A stretch of 64,000 nt of DNA from Nocardia acidivorans NBRC 108247 (GCF_001625085.1 NZ_BDAW01000025.1:1-64000); one strand, 5' to 3'; counted from the stretch's first letter, positions 34,782 through 45,297 are shown. Program-made: numbers and translations. The notes: generated by a model not told the origin, from the sequence alone.

Positions 34782-37700
34782 CGGTCACCTCCTCAGTGGT
34801 CGACTGCGGTTCCCAGGAACGGAACTGCCGCAGGCGGTCGGGGGTTACCGAGACGTCGAGGCGGCCGGTGTCGGGGGTGGTGCCGAGCAGGCGGGCTGCC
34901 AGTCGGCGGGCGGGTTCGTTTCTGGGGGTGCGGTCGAACGATATCCGGACGGTGGTGTGGCCGAGGGCATCGGCCTGGTCGGCTGCCCAGGACAGCAGGC
35001 GTTCTTCGACGCCGCGGCCCAGGGCGCGGCAGCTGAGTTGCCAGCCGGTGATGGTGAGGGCGTCATTGTCGGAGCGCAGGGCCAGGACCGAGATGAGGCC
35101 GTAGTCGCCGAAGCGGTCGCGGGCGGTCGCGGTCCAGACTTGGCCTTCGGCGCGCCAGCGGTCCAGATCGGCGGTGGTGACGGTGCCGAGGGTGAATTGG
35201 TTGGTGCGGCGCACGAGCTGTCGGGCGCGTTCGAGGGTGGTATCGGTCAGGGGATCGATAGCTACTTCCAGGTCCAGCTGTGCCAGGAAGTCCGCGAATT
35301 CGGCTGCGGCGCGGGCTTTATCGCGTTCGCGGTCCTGCCGGTAGAAGTCGGCGCGGGCGCTGTCCTCCGCGGTCGCGGCGAGGGGGACCATCGGCCACAG
35401 GCGGGTGAGGAAGGCTGCCAGTTCGTCGGCCGGGGGACAGGTCACCGAGAGCACCTCGGGGAGGTCGGAACGCATGCGCGCCACCTCGACCGGGTTGTCG
35501 TCGAGATAGCAGAAGGTGTCGAGTCCCAGGCCCAGGGTCTGCGCGATGAGTTCCAGCCGCTGCGGCTTGGCCTCCCAACCTGCCGATATGGCGGCGAAAT
35601 CCGCGCGGCGCAGCGGGCTTTCGGGTCGGTCGAGGATCGCTTCGACGGTGTCCGCGTCATTGTTGGAGAGCAGCACCAGCAGCGTTCCGGCCGACCGCCA
35701 CTGGGCGAGGCGCTGTGCCAGTGCCAGTCGGGGTTGGTCGAATGCCACCGCGGTCGAACCGATCTCGCCCGCCGTCCCGCTCCAGAGGGTGTCGTCGCCG
35801 TCGACGGCGATCACCTTCGGTGCGGGTTCGGTGACCGCGCCCACCGTCGACACCAGGGTCAGCGCGACGGCCGCCTGGAATTCGGGGGTGAAGGGCAGGT
35901 GCGCCAGGATGGCGGTGCGATCGTCGAAGGGGTTGTCCACCCGGTGATTTCGCGTCCACTCGTCCGGGCCGAGCAGTGCGACACCGGGAATTGCCCGCAG
36001 GCGTTCGGTGACGACCCGCTCCCATGCGGCGAGCCGCTTTTCGGGGGCGGCCGACGGCAGGATTCCGACGATCACCGGTTTGCGGGTGCGTTCGGTGAGT
36101 TCCCGTATCGCCGCCGGGTATTCGGCGGCGAGTTCGGTGAGTAACTCGTCCGAGAGTCCGCCGAAGCGCTCCAGATCCGCCGCGCGCAGCAGCACGATGC
36201 TCAGTGACATCGAGGGCTGGGCGAAGACGCCCGACGGGTCACGCAGGCTCGACAGCACATGGTGGTATGGGGCCTCGGCGACGGTGATCGCCGTGGTGTC
36301 GGCGGCCGCCACCATCAACTCGGGGAGTCTGCCCAGTGCGAAGGTCGCGCCCACTGCCGCGCGAAGGCTGGAAACCTGCTGTGCGTCAGCGAGTTCCGGG
36401 CGCGCGGGGGCTCCCGGATCATTGACCGCCGCCGCGACCGTCGCCAGGTATTCCGCACCGAATTCGGTGCAGGTCTCGGCGTCGATGATGTCGCTGTTGT
36501 AGGTGAACCACACCTGCCCGGTATCGGGGAGCACCGCGACCATGAGGTCGAGATCGGAGTAGCCGGTGCTCACCGGAACGACCTCGGCCGCCGCGACGGC
36601 GGAATTGGCGCGCAGATAGTTGAAGTAGACCTCGATCAACGGCGCGTTGTCGCGGTGCAGGCCCTGCGCGGCCAGGGCCGCGAGCACTTCGGCGAAGCCC
36701 GCACCGGGTGCGAGCAGGGTGCGCAGGCGTTCACCGGTGCGGTCCAGGACATCGGCTACGCGATCCTGCGCGGTGACCGTGGCCGGGAATGGCACCGGGA
36801 GACCGAAGTATCCGACGGCGTCGGTGGCATCGGCGTGCATGCGGGTATCCACGGGAACGGCCAGGGCGAAGCGATCGACCTGCTGACGCCGGGCCAGCAG
36901 CACACTCAGTGCGCCGAGGAAGACTGCGGCCGGGGTGACCCCGAGATCGCGGGCTCGATCGGCGACGCGGTCGTGCAGTCCGGCGGGCATATCGAGGGCG
37001 ATCGCCCCCGCACCGTAGCTGCGCTGCGCCGGACGCTGGTGTGCCAGAGTCAATTCCAGGCGCTGCGCTCCGGCGAAGAGGTCGCGCCAGCGGGTGATGG
37101 CGGCCTCGTCACCGGTGCGCTTGTTCGGCTGGGCGATGAGCAGCTGATGCATATCGCGGTTGCTGACGGTGTCGTCCAGCGTCGCGCCGGAGAGTTCCGC
37201 GGCGAGTTCGCCCGCTACCAGGAGCATCGACTGCACATCACTCATACCGTGGTGAGCGCCGAAAAGCAGTACGGCCGAAGCCGATTCGGCATTGAGCAGC
37301 TCGAAGCGCCACAGCGGACCCGTCTCCAGGTCGAACGGCCGGGTCATCAGCTCACGGAAATGCCGCTGCACGATGGCGTCATCGAGGTGTTCGAGATCGC
37401 GCCAGGTTGCCAGTGCGCCCGGCTCGCGGCGGATCTCCAGCTGGCGGCCGTGCTCCTCGCTGCGGTGAATCGTGGTGCGCAGTGCGGCATGTCGGCGCGC
37501 CAGGCGGTCGACGGCCTGCTCGAGCCGCTCGCGAGTCACCGCGATGGGCAGGCGTACCGCCACACCGCCGGTTTGCGCGGCGCTGGGGATGCCCAGCTGT
37601 TCGGTGCGCAGCAGTCGCATCATGTCGCGGGTCACCGGGAGGATCTCCAGCTCGGGGACCTCGGCGGCCACGGTGCTGGACGCACCGGAATCACCCTGTC

Positions 37701-40700
37701 GCAGCACCTCTTCCACGAGGTATCCGGCCAGATCGGTGAGGTTCTGCTCGGCGAGAATGCTGCCGAGAGGTACCGAGACGCCGGTGTGCTCGCGGACCTT
37801 GTTGCGCAGTTCGATCGCCATCAGTGAATCCAGGCCCAGGCTCTGGAAATTCGCCTCGGCCGAGACCTGCCCCGCGCCCGCGTGACCGAGGACCTGCCCG
37901 GTCCATTCGGAAATGGCGGCGATGGCCAGGGCGAGGGCCTCCGCGCGCGGAACGGTCCGAAGTCGTTCGGCGAAAAGGGATTCCGCTACTACATCGACAG
38001 CCGACCGATCGGCCACGGCCCGGCGGGCGGTGCGGCGTACCAATCCGTGCAGCAGGCGCGGGACACCCGGTTCCCGGCGCAGCACCGCGGTATCGAGCAG
38101 CAGCGGAACCAGCATCGGCTCACCCGCCCGCAGCGCGGCGTCGAAGCAGGCCATACCGTCGGCGGTGGAGAATGCGCGCACCCCGGCGCGTTCGAAGCGT
38201 TGCAGGTCCGCGCGTGCCATGTACTCGGTCTGATTGACCGCCCACGCACCCCAAGCCAGAGACTGGGCGGGCAGTCCGACGCACCGCCGATACAGCGCCA
38301 GCGCATCGAGATAGGCGTTCGCGGCGGCGTAATTGGCCTGTCCGGGCGTGCCGAACAGACCGCCCGCGGCGGAGAACAGCACGAAGATCGACAGCTGTCT
38401 ATCGGCGGTCAGTTCGTGCAGATGGTGCGCCGCATCGACTTTCGGCCGCAGCACGGTATCCAGCTGCGCCGGGGTCAGCGAACCCAGCGTGCCGTCATCG
38501 AGCACGGTCGCCGCGTGCACCACCCCGGCCAGCGGCAGCCCGTCGAGCAGAGCCGCCAGCGCTTCGCGATCGGTGATATCGCACCGCGCGAATCGCACTC
38601 GCACACCGCGACTTTCGAGATCCGCCCGCAGTTGGTGTCCGCCCGGCCCGTCGACGCCGCGCCGACTGACCAGCACCAGATCCCGTACCCCGTACGCCTC
38701 GGCCAAATGCCGGGCCAGCGCCGACCCGAGCCCACCCGGAGCGCCGGTCACCAGCACCGCGCCGTCCCCGAGGCCGACCCGCCCCTCCTGCATCCGAGCG
38801 GCGTTCTCCGGCAGGCGAGCCAGCCGCGGCACGAATGCCACCCCACCCCGCACCGCCAGCTGCGGCTCCTCGGTCGCGAGCAGCGCGGCGACATCAAGTT
38901 CGGCATCGGTGGAATCGATCAGCACGATCCGCCCCGGATTCTCCGACTGCGCAGACCGCACCAACCCCCACGCCACCGCACCCGCCGGATCCGGACTCCT
39001 CCGGTCCCCCCGCGCGATCGGCTCACTCGGTGCCACCGCCCCGCGCGTACGAACAACCACCGTCGCCCGCTCGAACCGGCGGTCACCGATAATGCCCTGG
39101 AGCGTCGCCAACAGCCCCTGCGTGATCGCATGCACCCGCGCGGGCGAATCGCCTTCGGGCACTTGGAGAATGATCGCGTCCGCGTCCTCGGCCGCCGTGG
39201 GCACGCGGACGTTGTTGATGGTCGCCGAATTCGACCCGCCGTGCGCGCTCGCGGACGACGTGGCCGGTGGCGATTGCGCTCCCGCATACCCGTTCGACGT
39301 CGCGGACAATTCCGACTGCCCCTGGGTGACATCTGCCAGTTCGGGGAAAGGCCACTCGGACAACGTGAGCGTTCGATTCACGGTGCCGACAGCGCGTTCG
39401 GACCAGTCCAACCGGTACAGACGCCGATGGGCCGGGGCAAGGGATGCGGCATCCCACTGGGTTGCCGCCACCGGTCGCAGCAGCAGCGAGCCGACCGAGA
39501 CGACCGGACGACCGGTCCGATCGGTCGCCGCCATCGTGACGGTATCGGTGGCCGACCGAGTCAAACGGACGCGCAACGCGGTAGCGCCTGACGCCCAAAG
39601 ATTCACATCGCTCCAGACGAAGGGCAGCAGCGCGTGCTCCCCGTCGGGGGCATACAGCGCCGTGGTGTGCAACGCCGCGTCGAGCAGCGCCGGATGGATA
39701 CCGAACTTCGCGGCGTCCCCCTGCGCGCCCTCGGCGAGTTCGACCTCGGCGAAGATCTCAGCCCCACGCCGCCACGCCGCGCGGACCGCCCGGAATTGCG
39801 GACCGTACTGATGGCCCCGCGCATACAGCTCGGCATAGAGCGCCTCGACATCCACCCGCTCGGCATCCGCCGGCGGCCACGCAGACGAATCCGATGGTGG
39901 CCAAGCCACGCCACCCGACCCCGCGAGTGCGCCGGACCTCGAGCCCGCGATGTCGTGAGCCTGTCGCGATGTCGCCGAACCGGATCCTGCCGGCACCCCC
40001 GATTGTGGGGCTGCCATGTCATGGGACTGTGGCCAGGTCGCCGCGCCGGACCCTGCTGGTGGGCCTGTGACGTCATGGGGCTGTGGCCACTGCACCCCTG
40101 CGCGCGCCGGGGACGGTTCCCATTCGTCGGAGTGCGGGCGTGCTGGTGAATATGCGTGTGCCGCAGCATATTCCGTGTCCTCGGTAAGGGTGCCTTCGGC
40201 GTGCAGGGTCCACTGGGGGTCGGGGTCTTGGTCGTCGCGGGCGTAGATGCGGACCGTGCGGCGGTCTTCGGTGTCGGGGCCGCCGACGACCGTTTGGATG
40301 CGCAGGGCGCCGCGGTCGGGCAGGAGCATGGGGGCGCGCAGGATCAGTTCGCGCAGGGTGGGGGCGTCTGCCTCATCGCCTGCGCGGATGGCCATTTCGA
40401 CCAGGGCCGCGCCTGGGATGAGTACCGCGTTGGGGCCCGCGTGGTCGGTGAGCCAGGGTTGCAGGTGGCGGGAGATGCGGCCGGTGAGGATTACGCCGCC
40501 GGAATCGGGTTGCGGCACCAGCGCGCCCAGGATGGGGTGGTCTAGATCGCCTAGGCCCAGGGCGGTGGAGTCGCGGTTGATCCGCTCGGTCCAGAAGCGG
40601 CGTTCGTCGAAGGCGTAGGTGGGCAGGTCCACCGGTGCGGCATCGGGCAGCAGGCTGGTCCAGTCGAGTTCATGTCCGGCGACGTGGAGTTCGGCCTGGG

Positions 40701-43700
40701 CGCGGGCCAGAGCGGTCGGGCCGTCCTGATCGCGCAGCAGCGAGCCGACGGCGATGACCTCGCGGGACAGCTCCTCGGAGAGGGATTTCACGGCCGCGGT
40801 GAGCATCGGATGCGCGCCGAGTTCGACGAAATAGCGGAAGCCGTCGGCGATCATGCGCTCCACCGTGTCGGCGAAGCGCACCGTCTGGCGGGCATTGCGG
40901 AACCAGTAGCCGGGTTCGACCGCGGCGGTGACCGGCTCACCGGTGACAGTCGAATACCACTGTGTGACAGGGGGTTCGGCCGTCATTCCGGCCAGTGCGG
41001 CGGCCAGCGGTTCGCGCAGCGGCTCATACATCGGGCTGTGCCCGCCCAGGCTCGGCCCGGCGGCGCGCAGCTTGTTGTAGATCCCGGCCTCGGTCAATTC
41101 GGCGAGGAACTGCTCGACCGCGGCCTGCTGCCCGGTGACGAATGTCGAGCGCCGCACATTGACCGCGGCGATCGACACCCGATCACTGAATCTCGCCAGT
41201 CGCGGAACGACTTCGGCCTCGGGCAGGCCGACCACGGCCATCGCGCCCGGCTCCTCGATATCCTGAATCAGCCGGCTGCGGGTGACGACAATCTTTGCGG
41301 CGTCACCCAATTCGAGCACCCCGGCGCAGTAGGCCGCCGCGACCTCACCCTGACTGTGCCCGATCACCGCGTCCGGGATCACGCCCGCCGCACGCCAGGT
41401 GGCCGCGAGTGCGGCCATGGTCATGAACAGCAGTGGCTGGATGAGCGGATGATCCCAGAGATCCTCGACCGTCATGGTGGCCAGCCGATCCTGCGGCGAC
41501 CAGCCGAGCAGGGCGCTGAAAGCCTTGTCGCAGCGCTCGAATTCGGTGCGGAACTCCTCCGACGCGGTGAGCATATCGCGCGCCATCCCGACCCACTGCG
41601 TGCCCTGACCGGGGAAGATGAACGCGGTCTTGGCGTTGGTGAGCACCGGGCCCTTACCGACGACGGCATCGGGCGATTCATCACCGTCCACGAGGGCGCG
41701 CAACGCGCCGATCAGCTGTTCGCGATCGGCCGCCACCACCACCGCACGTCGCTCGAATCGAGTGCGCCGCAAGGCGAGTGAGCGCGCGACCGGACCCGGC
41801 TCGAGCGCCGGATCGGCACTCACCAGATCCAGCAGCCGCTGCGCCTGACCGAGCAGCGACGCCTCGCTCCGCGCCGAAATCGGCAGCAGCGCCACCCGCT
41901 GATCGGCACCGCTCGCCTCGGACACCGCGACCGGCCCGACCGGCGCCTCTTCGAGAATCAGATGCGCATTGGTGCCGCTGAGCCCGAAGGCGCTGACCCC
42001 GGCCCGCCGGACCCGCTCCCCACGCCGCCACGGCAGCGTCTCACCCGCCACCGCGACACCGCTGCGCTCCCAATCCACATGCGGTGAGGACGTTTTCGCG
42101 TTCAACGTGGCGGGAATGCGCTCATGCTCCAGTGCGAGAACCAGTTTGATGACGCTGGCCACACCCGCCGCTGCCTGGGTATGTCCCACATTGGATTTGA
42201 GCGACCCGATACCCAGCGGGCGTTCCGGATCGCGGCCCGGTCCGAACACCCGCGCCAGCGCACGCGCCTCGATCGGATCGCCCAGGGCGGTGCCGGTGCC
42301 GTGCGCCTCGACGTAGTCGATATCGTGCGGGCTCAGCCGGGCAACCCGCAGCGCCGAACGCAGCACCTGTTCCTGCGCAGCGCCATTCGGCGCACTCAGC
42401 CCCTGACTGCGACCGTCCTGATTCACCGCCGATCCACGAATGACGGCCAGTACCCGGTCACCGTCGCGGCGGGCATCGCCGAGCCGCTTCAACAGCACCA
42501 TGCCCGCGCCCTCGGCCCAGACCGTGCCGTCCGCCTCGGCGGAGAACGGTGCGCATTTGCCGGTGGGGGACAGCACGCCCAGCTTGCACAGCTCGATATG
42601 CGCGATCGGCGACATGAGCAGTGTTGTGCCGCCCGCCAGCGCGAGATCGCATTCGCCCGCGCGCAGCGCCGCCATGGCCGAATGCATGGCCACGATCGAG
42701 GACGAGCACGCGGTATCGAGGGTCACCGCCGGGCCGTGCAGACCCAGCGTGTAGGAAATGCGCCCCGAGGCGACACTCGGCGAAAGTCCCGTTCCCACTT
42801 GGCCATTGAGCTGTTCGGGCGCGGGATCGGCGAGATATCCGGTCGCGTACACCCCGAGGTAGACGCCCGTGGCGCTCCCGTGCAGGGTGCGCGGATCGCG
42901 TCCGGAGCGCTCGATCGCCTCCCACGCCAATTGCAGCATCACGCGCTGCTGCGGATCCATGACCGCGGCCTCGCGCGGACCGATGCCGAAGAACGCGGCG
43001 TCGAAACGATCCAGGCCGTCGACGTACCCGCCGCGGAAGGTGTACGCCTTACCGCTCGCGGTGGTATCCGGATCGTAGAGATCCTCGATATCCCAGCGGC
43101 CCTCCGGCACCTCGCCGAGACCGTCTCGGTTACCGTCCAGCAAGCGCCACAGCGCCTCCGGCGAGTCGGCAGCGCCCGGGAAGCGACAGGACATGGCGAT
43201 GATGGCGATCGCGTCCTCATCGATCTCGTCACCGTCCGCGGGCACCGCGGCGGCGGTGACCTCGGGTTCCACCGCGTCCGGAACCGTCGCCGCGGCAGGC
43301 GCGAGCGCCTTGGCCACACCGTCGATGGTCGGATTGTCGAAGAACAGATTGGTATCGAGGAATTCGCCGTAGAACTCCGAGAGATCGATCACCAGCTCGA
43401 CCAGATCGGCCGAGCCCAGACCGAATTCGACGATCGGCTGATGCACGTCGATGCGCTCGGGATCCAGCGCCGCCTGCAGCGCGATGGTCTTGACCAGCCA
43501 GGTCCGCACCGCTTCGGCGGAGGGCTTATCGCGGGCGTCGCCCGGAGCGGACGCGGTCTCCTCCTCGAAGTCGAAGAGTTCATCCTCCGGTGAGCGCAAC
43601 GGTCCCGCGGTCAATTCGAGCAGTTCGCCCGACCCGTACGCGGCCCGGCACGCCTGCCGCTGGATCTTGCCGCTGCTGGTCTTGAAGATGGTCCCGGGGC

Positions 43701-45297
43701 GAATCAGCATGACCGTGGCCAGCGTCAACCCGTGCTCGGTGGAGACCGCGCCGCGGATGGCCGCCTCGATGGCATTGAGCTCCTCTTGCTCCTCGGTCCG
43801 CACCTCGGCGACCACCACGGGTTGCTCACCCCCGGACCCGAGTTCGACCGAGAACGCGGCGACACAGCCCGCGCGGACCCCGGCGTGCGCGGCCTCCACG
43901 GTCGCCTCGATGTCCTGCGGATAGTGATTGCGCCCATCGATGATCAGCAGGTCCTTACTTCTGCCGGTCACGAAAAGTTCGCCGTCGGAGACGAATCCGA
44001 GATCGCCCGTGCGCAGGAAACGCCGCTCGTCACCGGACAGCGTCGCCGCGAAGACCTCGGCGCCGGCCTGCTCATCACGAAAATACCCGGCCGCCACACT
44101 CTTTCCTGCGACCCAGATCTCACCCTCGGACCCGGCGGCGCGTTCGAGACCGCTCACCGGGTCGACGATCGCGATCGACAAACCCCCGACCGGACGTCCG
44201 ACGCCGACCAGTTCGGCCCCGCGCCCGCGATCGCCGAGCGCATCGCGCACCTCGTGGAAGGTCGGTGCCACGCCGATCTTCGGCCCGGTCACAATCAGCG
44301 TGGCCTCGGCCAATCCGTACACCGGATGATGGGATTCGGCCCGGTACCCCGCCCGCCCGAAGGTCTCGGCGAACCGGCGAATCGTGGCCGCCCGCACCGG
44401 TTCGGAGCCATTGAACGCCACCCGCCAGTGGCTCAGATCGAGCTGATCGATCTGCTCGGCCGCGACCCGCCGCACGCACAGCTCATACGCGAAATTGGGT
44501 CCGCCGCTGGTGTGCGCGCGGTACGTGGAGATGGCCTGCAACCAGCGCTCGGGCCGTTGCAAGAAGTGCATCGGCGACATGAGCACCGAATGCGCGCCGA
44601 GGTAGACCGTATGCAGTAGCGGCGCAATGAGTCCCATGTCGTGGTACATCGGCAGCCAGCTGGCGAACAGCGCGCCATCCCAGGATTCGGCGAAATTCGG
44701 ATCGTGCCCGAGCCCGTCGACCAGCGCGCCCTGATTGTGCAGGAGATTCTCATGAGTGATCAGCACACCGCGCGGAGCGCTGGTCGAACCCGAGGTGTAC
44801 TGGATGAACGCGACCGACCCCGGGGTGAGATCGGGCTCGCGCCACCGTGTTGCCTCGGTCCCGGAGATCTCATCGGTGGCCAGCCAGCGCAGTCCGGCCA
44901 GCTCCGGAATCTCCGCGCTCAGCGCCGCAGAATCCGCGACCACCCGCGCCGGGGCGAGCACCACATCGACCTCGGCGTGCGTGACCATCCGCCGCAGCCG
45001 CCGCAGCGACCGGTTGTCCCATTCCGGCAGCGGTGCGGGCACGGCCGCGACACCCGCGGCGAGGCATCCGAAGAACGCCTCGGCGAAGTCCTGTCCCGCC
45101 GGATAGAGCAGTAGCGCGCGCTCGGGTCGCGAATCTTGCAGGGCGGCGGCGATGGCCTGGGCGCGCACACCCAGGTCGGCATACGACATTTCGCGGACAA
45201 CGCCTTCGACATCACCACTGTCCAGGAACCGGTAGACCGGATCGGCCGGGCGGCTCGCAATCTGAGCGAACAGTGTTTCAGTAAAAGTGTTGAGCAC
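34768..45297 (-). CDS. FAAL-ACP-KS-AT-DH-KR-ACP-C-FkbH hybrid megasynthase
   Basis: A 3509-residue protein, first gene of the operon. FAAL, 1-590, has YTSGSTSAPRG and SWLPMYHDMGL. ACP1 has Ser629 (GLGSADL). KS, about 690-1120, has Cys864 (DTACSSS), EAHGTGT and KSNVGH. AT, about 1220-1530, has Ser1315 (GHSQGE), and the specificity box reads GGHS, neither YASH nor HAFH. DH, from about 1600, has His1619, but the motif Gly is Asn (HAGPNAVLIP), and HPALLDAALH is kept. KR, about 2175-2360, has TGAPGGLG, LDD and Tyr2323. ACP2 has Ser2491 (LGLDSLM). The C domain, about 2560-2970, has HHGMSDV (2682-2688). The C-terminal 500 residues are FkbH-like HAD (DGDDT from 3166, YLDDNPVE, RRTNQFTLG). It activates a fatty acid, extends it once, then condenses it with a carrier-bound unit. 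Confidence 0.95.
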   Translation of the reverse strand: MLNTFTETLFAQIASRPADPVYRFLDSGDVEGVVREMSYADLGVRAQAIAAALQDSRPERALLLYPAGQDFAEAFFGCLAAGVAAVPAPLPEWDNRSLRRLRRMVTHAEVDVVLAPARVVADSAALSAEIPELAGLRWLATDEISGTEATRWREPDLTPGSVAFIQYTSGSTSAPRGVLITHENLLHNQGALVDGLGHDPNFAESWDGALFASWLPMYHDMGLIAPLLHTVYLGAHSVLMSPMHFLQRPERWLQAISTYRAHTSGGPNFAYELCVRRVAAEQIDQLDLSHWRVAFNGSEPVRAATIRRFAETFGRAGYRAESHHPVYGLAEATLIVTGPKIGVAPTFHEVRDALGDRGRGAELVGVGRPVGGLSIAIVDPVSGLERAAGSEGEIWVAGKSVAAGYFRDEQAGAEVFAATLSGDERRFLRTGDLGFVSDGELFVTGRSKDLLIIDGRNHYPQDIEATVEAAHAGVRAGCVAAFSVELGSGGEQPVVVAEVRTEEQEELNAIEAAIRGAVSTEHGLTLATVMLIRPGTIFKTSSGKIQRQACRAAYGSGELLELTAGPLRSPEDELFDFEEETASAPGDARDKPSAEAVRTWLVKTIALQAALDPERIDVHQPIVEFGLGSADLVELVIDLSEFYGEFLDTNLFFDNPTIDGVAKALAPAAATVPDAVEPEVTAAAVPADGDEIDEDAIAIIAMSCRFPGAADSPEALWRLLDGNRDGLGEVPEGRWDIEDLYDPDTTASGKAYTFRGGYVDGLDRFDAAFFGIGPREAAVMDPQQRVMLQLAWEAIERSGRDPRTLHGSATGVYLGVYATGYLADPAPEQLNGQVGTGLSPSVASGRISYTLGLHGPAVTLDTACSSSIVAMHSAMAALRAGECDLALAGGTTLLMSPIAHIELCKLGVLSPTGKCAPFSAEADGTVWAEGAGMVLLKRLGDARRDGDRVLAVIRGSAVNQDGRSQGLSAPNGAAQEQVLRSALRVARLSPHDIDYVEAHGTGTALGDPIEARALARVFGPGRDPERPLGIGSLKSNVGHTQAAAGVASVIKLVLALEHERIPATLNAKTSSPHVDWERSGVAVAGETLPWRRGERVRRAGVSAFGLSGTNAHLILEEAPVGPVAVSEASGADQRVALLPISARSEASLLGQAQRLLDLVSADPALEPGPVARSLALRRTRFERRAVVVAADREQLIGALRALVDGDESPDAVVGKGPVLTNAKTAFIFPGQGTQWVGMARDMLTASEEFRTEFERCDKAFSALLGWSPQDRLATMTVEDLWDHPLIQPLLFMTMAALAATWRAAGVIPDAVIGHSQGEVAAAYCAGVLELGDAAKIVVTRSRLIQDIEEPGAMAVVGLPEAEVVPRLARFSDRVSIAAVNVRRSTFVTGQQAAVEQFLAELTEAGIYNKLRAAGPSLGGHSPMYEPLREPLAAALAGMTAEPPVTQWYSTVTGEPVTAAVEPGYWFRNARQTVRFADTVERMIADGFRYFVELGAHPMLTAAVKSLSEELSREVIAVGSLLRDQDGPTALARAQAELHVAGHELDWTSLLPDAAPVDLPTYAFDERRFWTERINRDSTALGLGDLDHPILGALVPQPDSGGVILTGRISRHLQPWLTDHAGPNAVLIPGAALVEMAIRAGDEADAPTLRELILRAPMLLPDRGALRIQTVVGGPDTEDRRTVRIYARDDQDPDPQWTLHAEGTLTEDTEYAAAHAYSPARPHSDEWEPSPARAGVQWPQPHDVTGPPAGSGAATWPQSHDMAAPQSGVPAGSGSATSRQAHDIAGSRSGALAGSGGVAWPPSDSSAWPPADAERVDVEALYAELYARGHQYGPQFRAVRAAWRRGAEIFAEVELAEGAQGDAAKFGIHPALLDAALHTTALYAPDGEHALLPFVWSDVNLWASGATALRVRLTRSATDTVTMAATDRTGRPVVSVGSLLLRPVAATQWDAASLAPAHRRLYRLDWSERAVGTVNRTLTLSEWPFPELADVTQGQSELSATSNGYAGAQSPPATSSASAHGGSNSATINNVRVPTAAEDADAIILQVPEGDSPARVHAITQGLLATLQGIIGDRRFERATVVVRTRGAVAPSEPIARGDRRSPDPAGAVAWGLVRSAQSENPGRIVLIDSTDAELDVAALLATEEPQLAVRGGVAFVPRLARLPENAARMQEGRVGLGDGAVLVTGAPGGLGSALARHLAEAYGVRDLVLVSRRGVDGPGGHQLRADLESRGVRVRFARCDITDREALAALLDGLPLAGVVHAATVLDDGTLGSLTPAQLDTVLRPKVDAAHHLHELTADRQLSIFVLFSAAGGLFGTPGQANYAAANAYLDALALYRRCVGLPAQSLAWGAWAVNQTEYMARADLQRFERAGVRAFSTADGMACFDAALRAGEPMLVPLLLDTAVLRREPGVPRLLHGLVRRTARRAVADRSAVDVVAESLFAERLRTVPRAEALALAIAAISEWTGQVLGHAGAGQVSAEANFQSLGLDSLMAIELRNKVREHTGVSVPLGSILAEQNLTDLAGYLVEEVLRQGDSGASSTVAAEVPELEILPVTRDMMRLLRTEQLGIPSAAQTGGVAVRLPIAVTRERLEQAVDRLARRHAALRTTIHRSEEHGRQLEIRREPGALATWRDLEHLDDAIVQRHFRELMTRPFDLETGPLWRFELLNAESASAVLLFGAHHGMSDVQSMLLVAGELAAELSGATLDDTVSNRDMHQLLIAQPNKRTGDEAAITRWRDLFAGAQRLELTLAHQRPAQRSYGAGAIALDMPAGLHDRVADRARDLGVTPAAVFLGALSVLLARRQQVDRFALAVPVDTRMHADATDAVGYFGLPVPFPATVTAQDRVADVLDRTGERLRTLLAPGAGFAEVLAALAAQGLHRDNAPLIEVYFNYLRANSAVAAAEVVPVSTGYSDLDLMVAVLPDTGQVWFTYNSDIIDAETCTEFGAEYLATVAAAVNDPGAPARPELADAQQVSSLRAAVGATFALGRLPELMVAAADTTAITVAEAPYHHVLSSLRDPSGVFAQPSMSLSIVLLRAADLERFGGLSDELLTELAAEYPAAIRELTERTRKPVIVGILPSAAPEKRLAAWERVVTERLRAIPGVALLGPDEWTRNHRVDNPFDDRTAILAHLPFTPEFQAAVALTLVSTVGAVTEPAPKVIAVDGDDTLWSGTAGEIGSTAVAFDQPRLALAQRLAQWRSAGTLLVLLSNNDADTVEAILDRPESPLRRADFAAISAGWEAKPQRLELIAQTLGLGLDTFCYLDDNPVEVARMRSDLPEVLSVTCPPADELAAFLTRLWPMVPLAATAEDSARADFYRQDRERDKARAAAEFADFLAQLDLEVAIDPLTDTTLERARQLVRRTNQFTLGTVTTADLDRWRAEGQVWTATARDRFGDYGLISVLALRSDNDALTITGWQLSCRALGRGVEERLLSWAADQADALGHTTVRISFDRTPRNEPARRLAARLLGTTPDTGRLDVSVTPDRLRQFRSWEPQSTTEEVTGDRS

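Noticed and set aside
34171..44619. Long open frames on the plus strand opposite the megasynthase and T-R genes, up to about 650 codons
   Set aside because: They mirror the codon phase of the real minus-strand genes, are Arg/Gly/Gln-rich and show no domain. This is the usual high-GC antisense effect.
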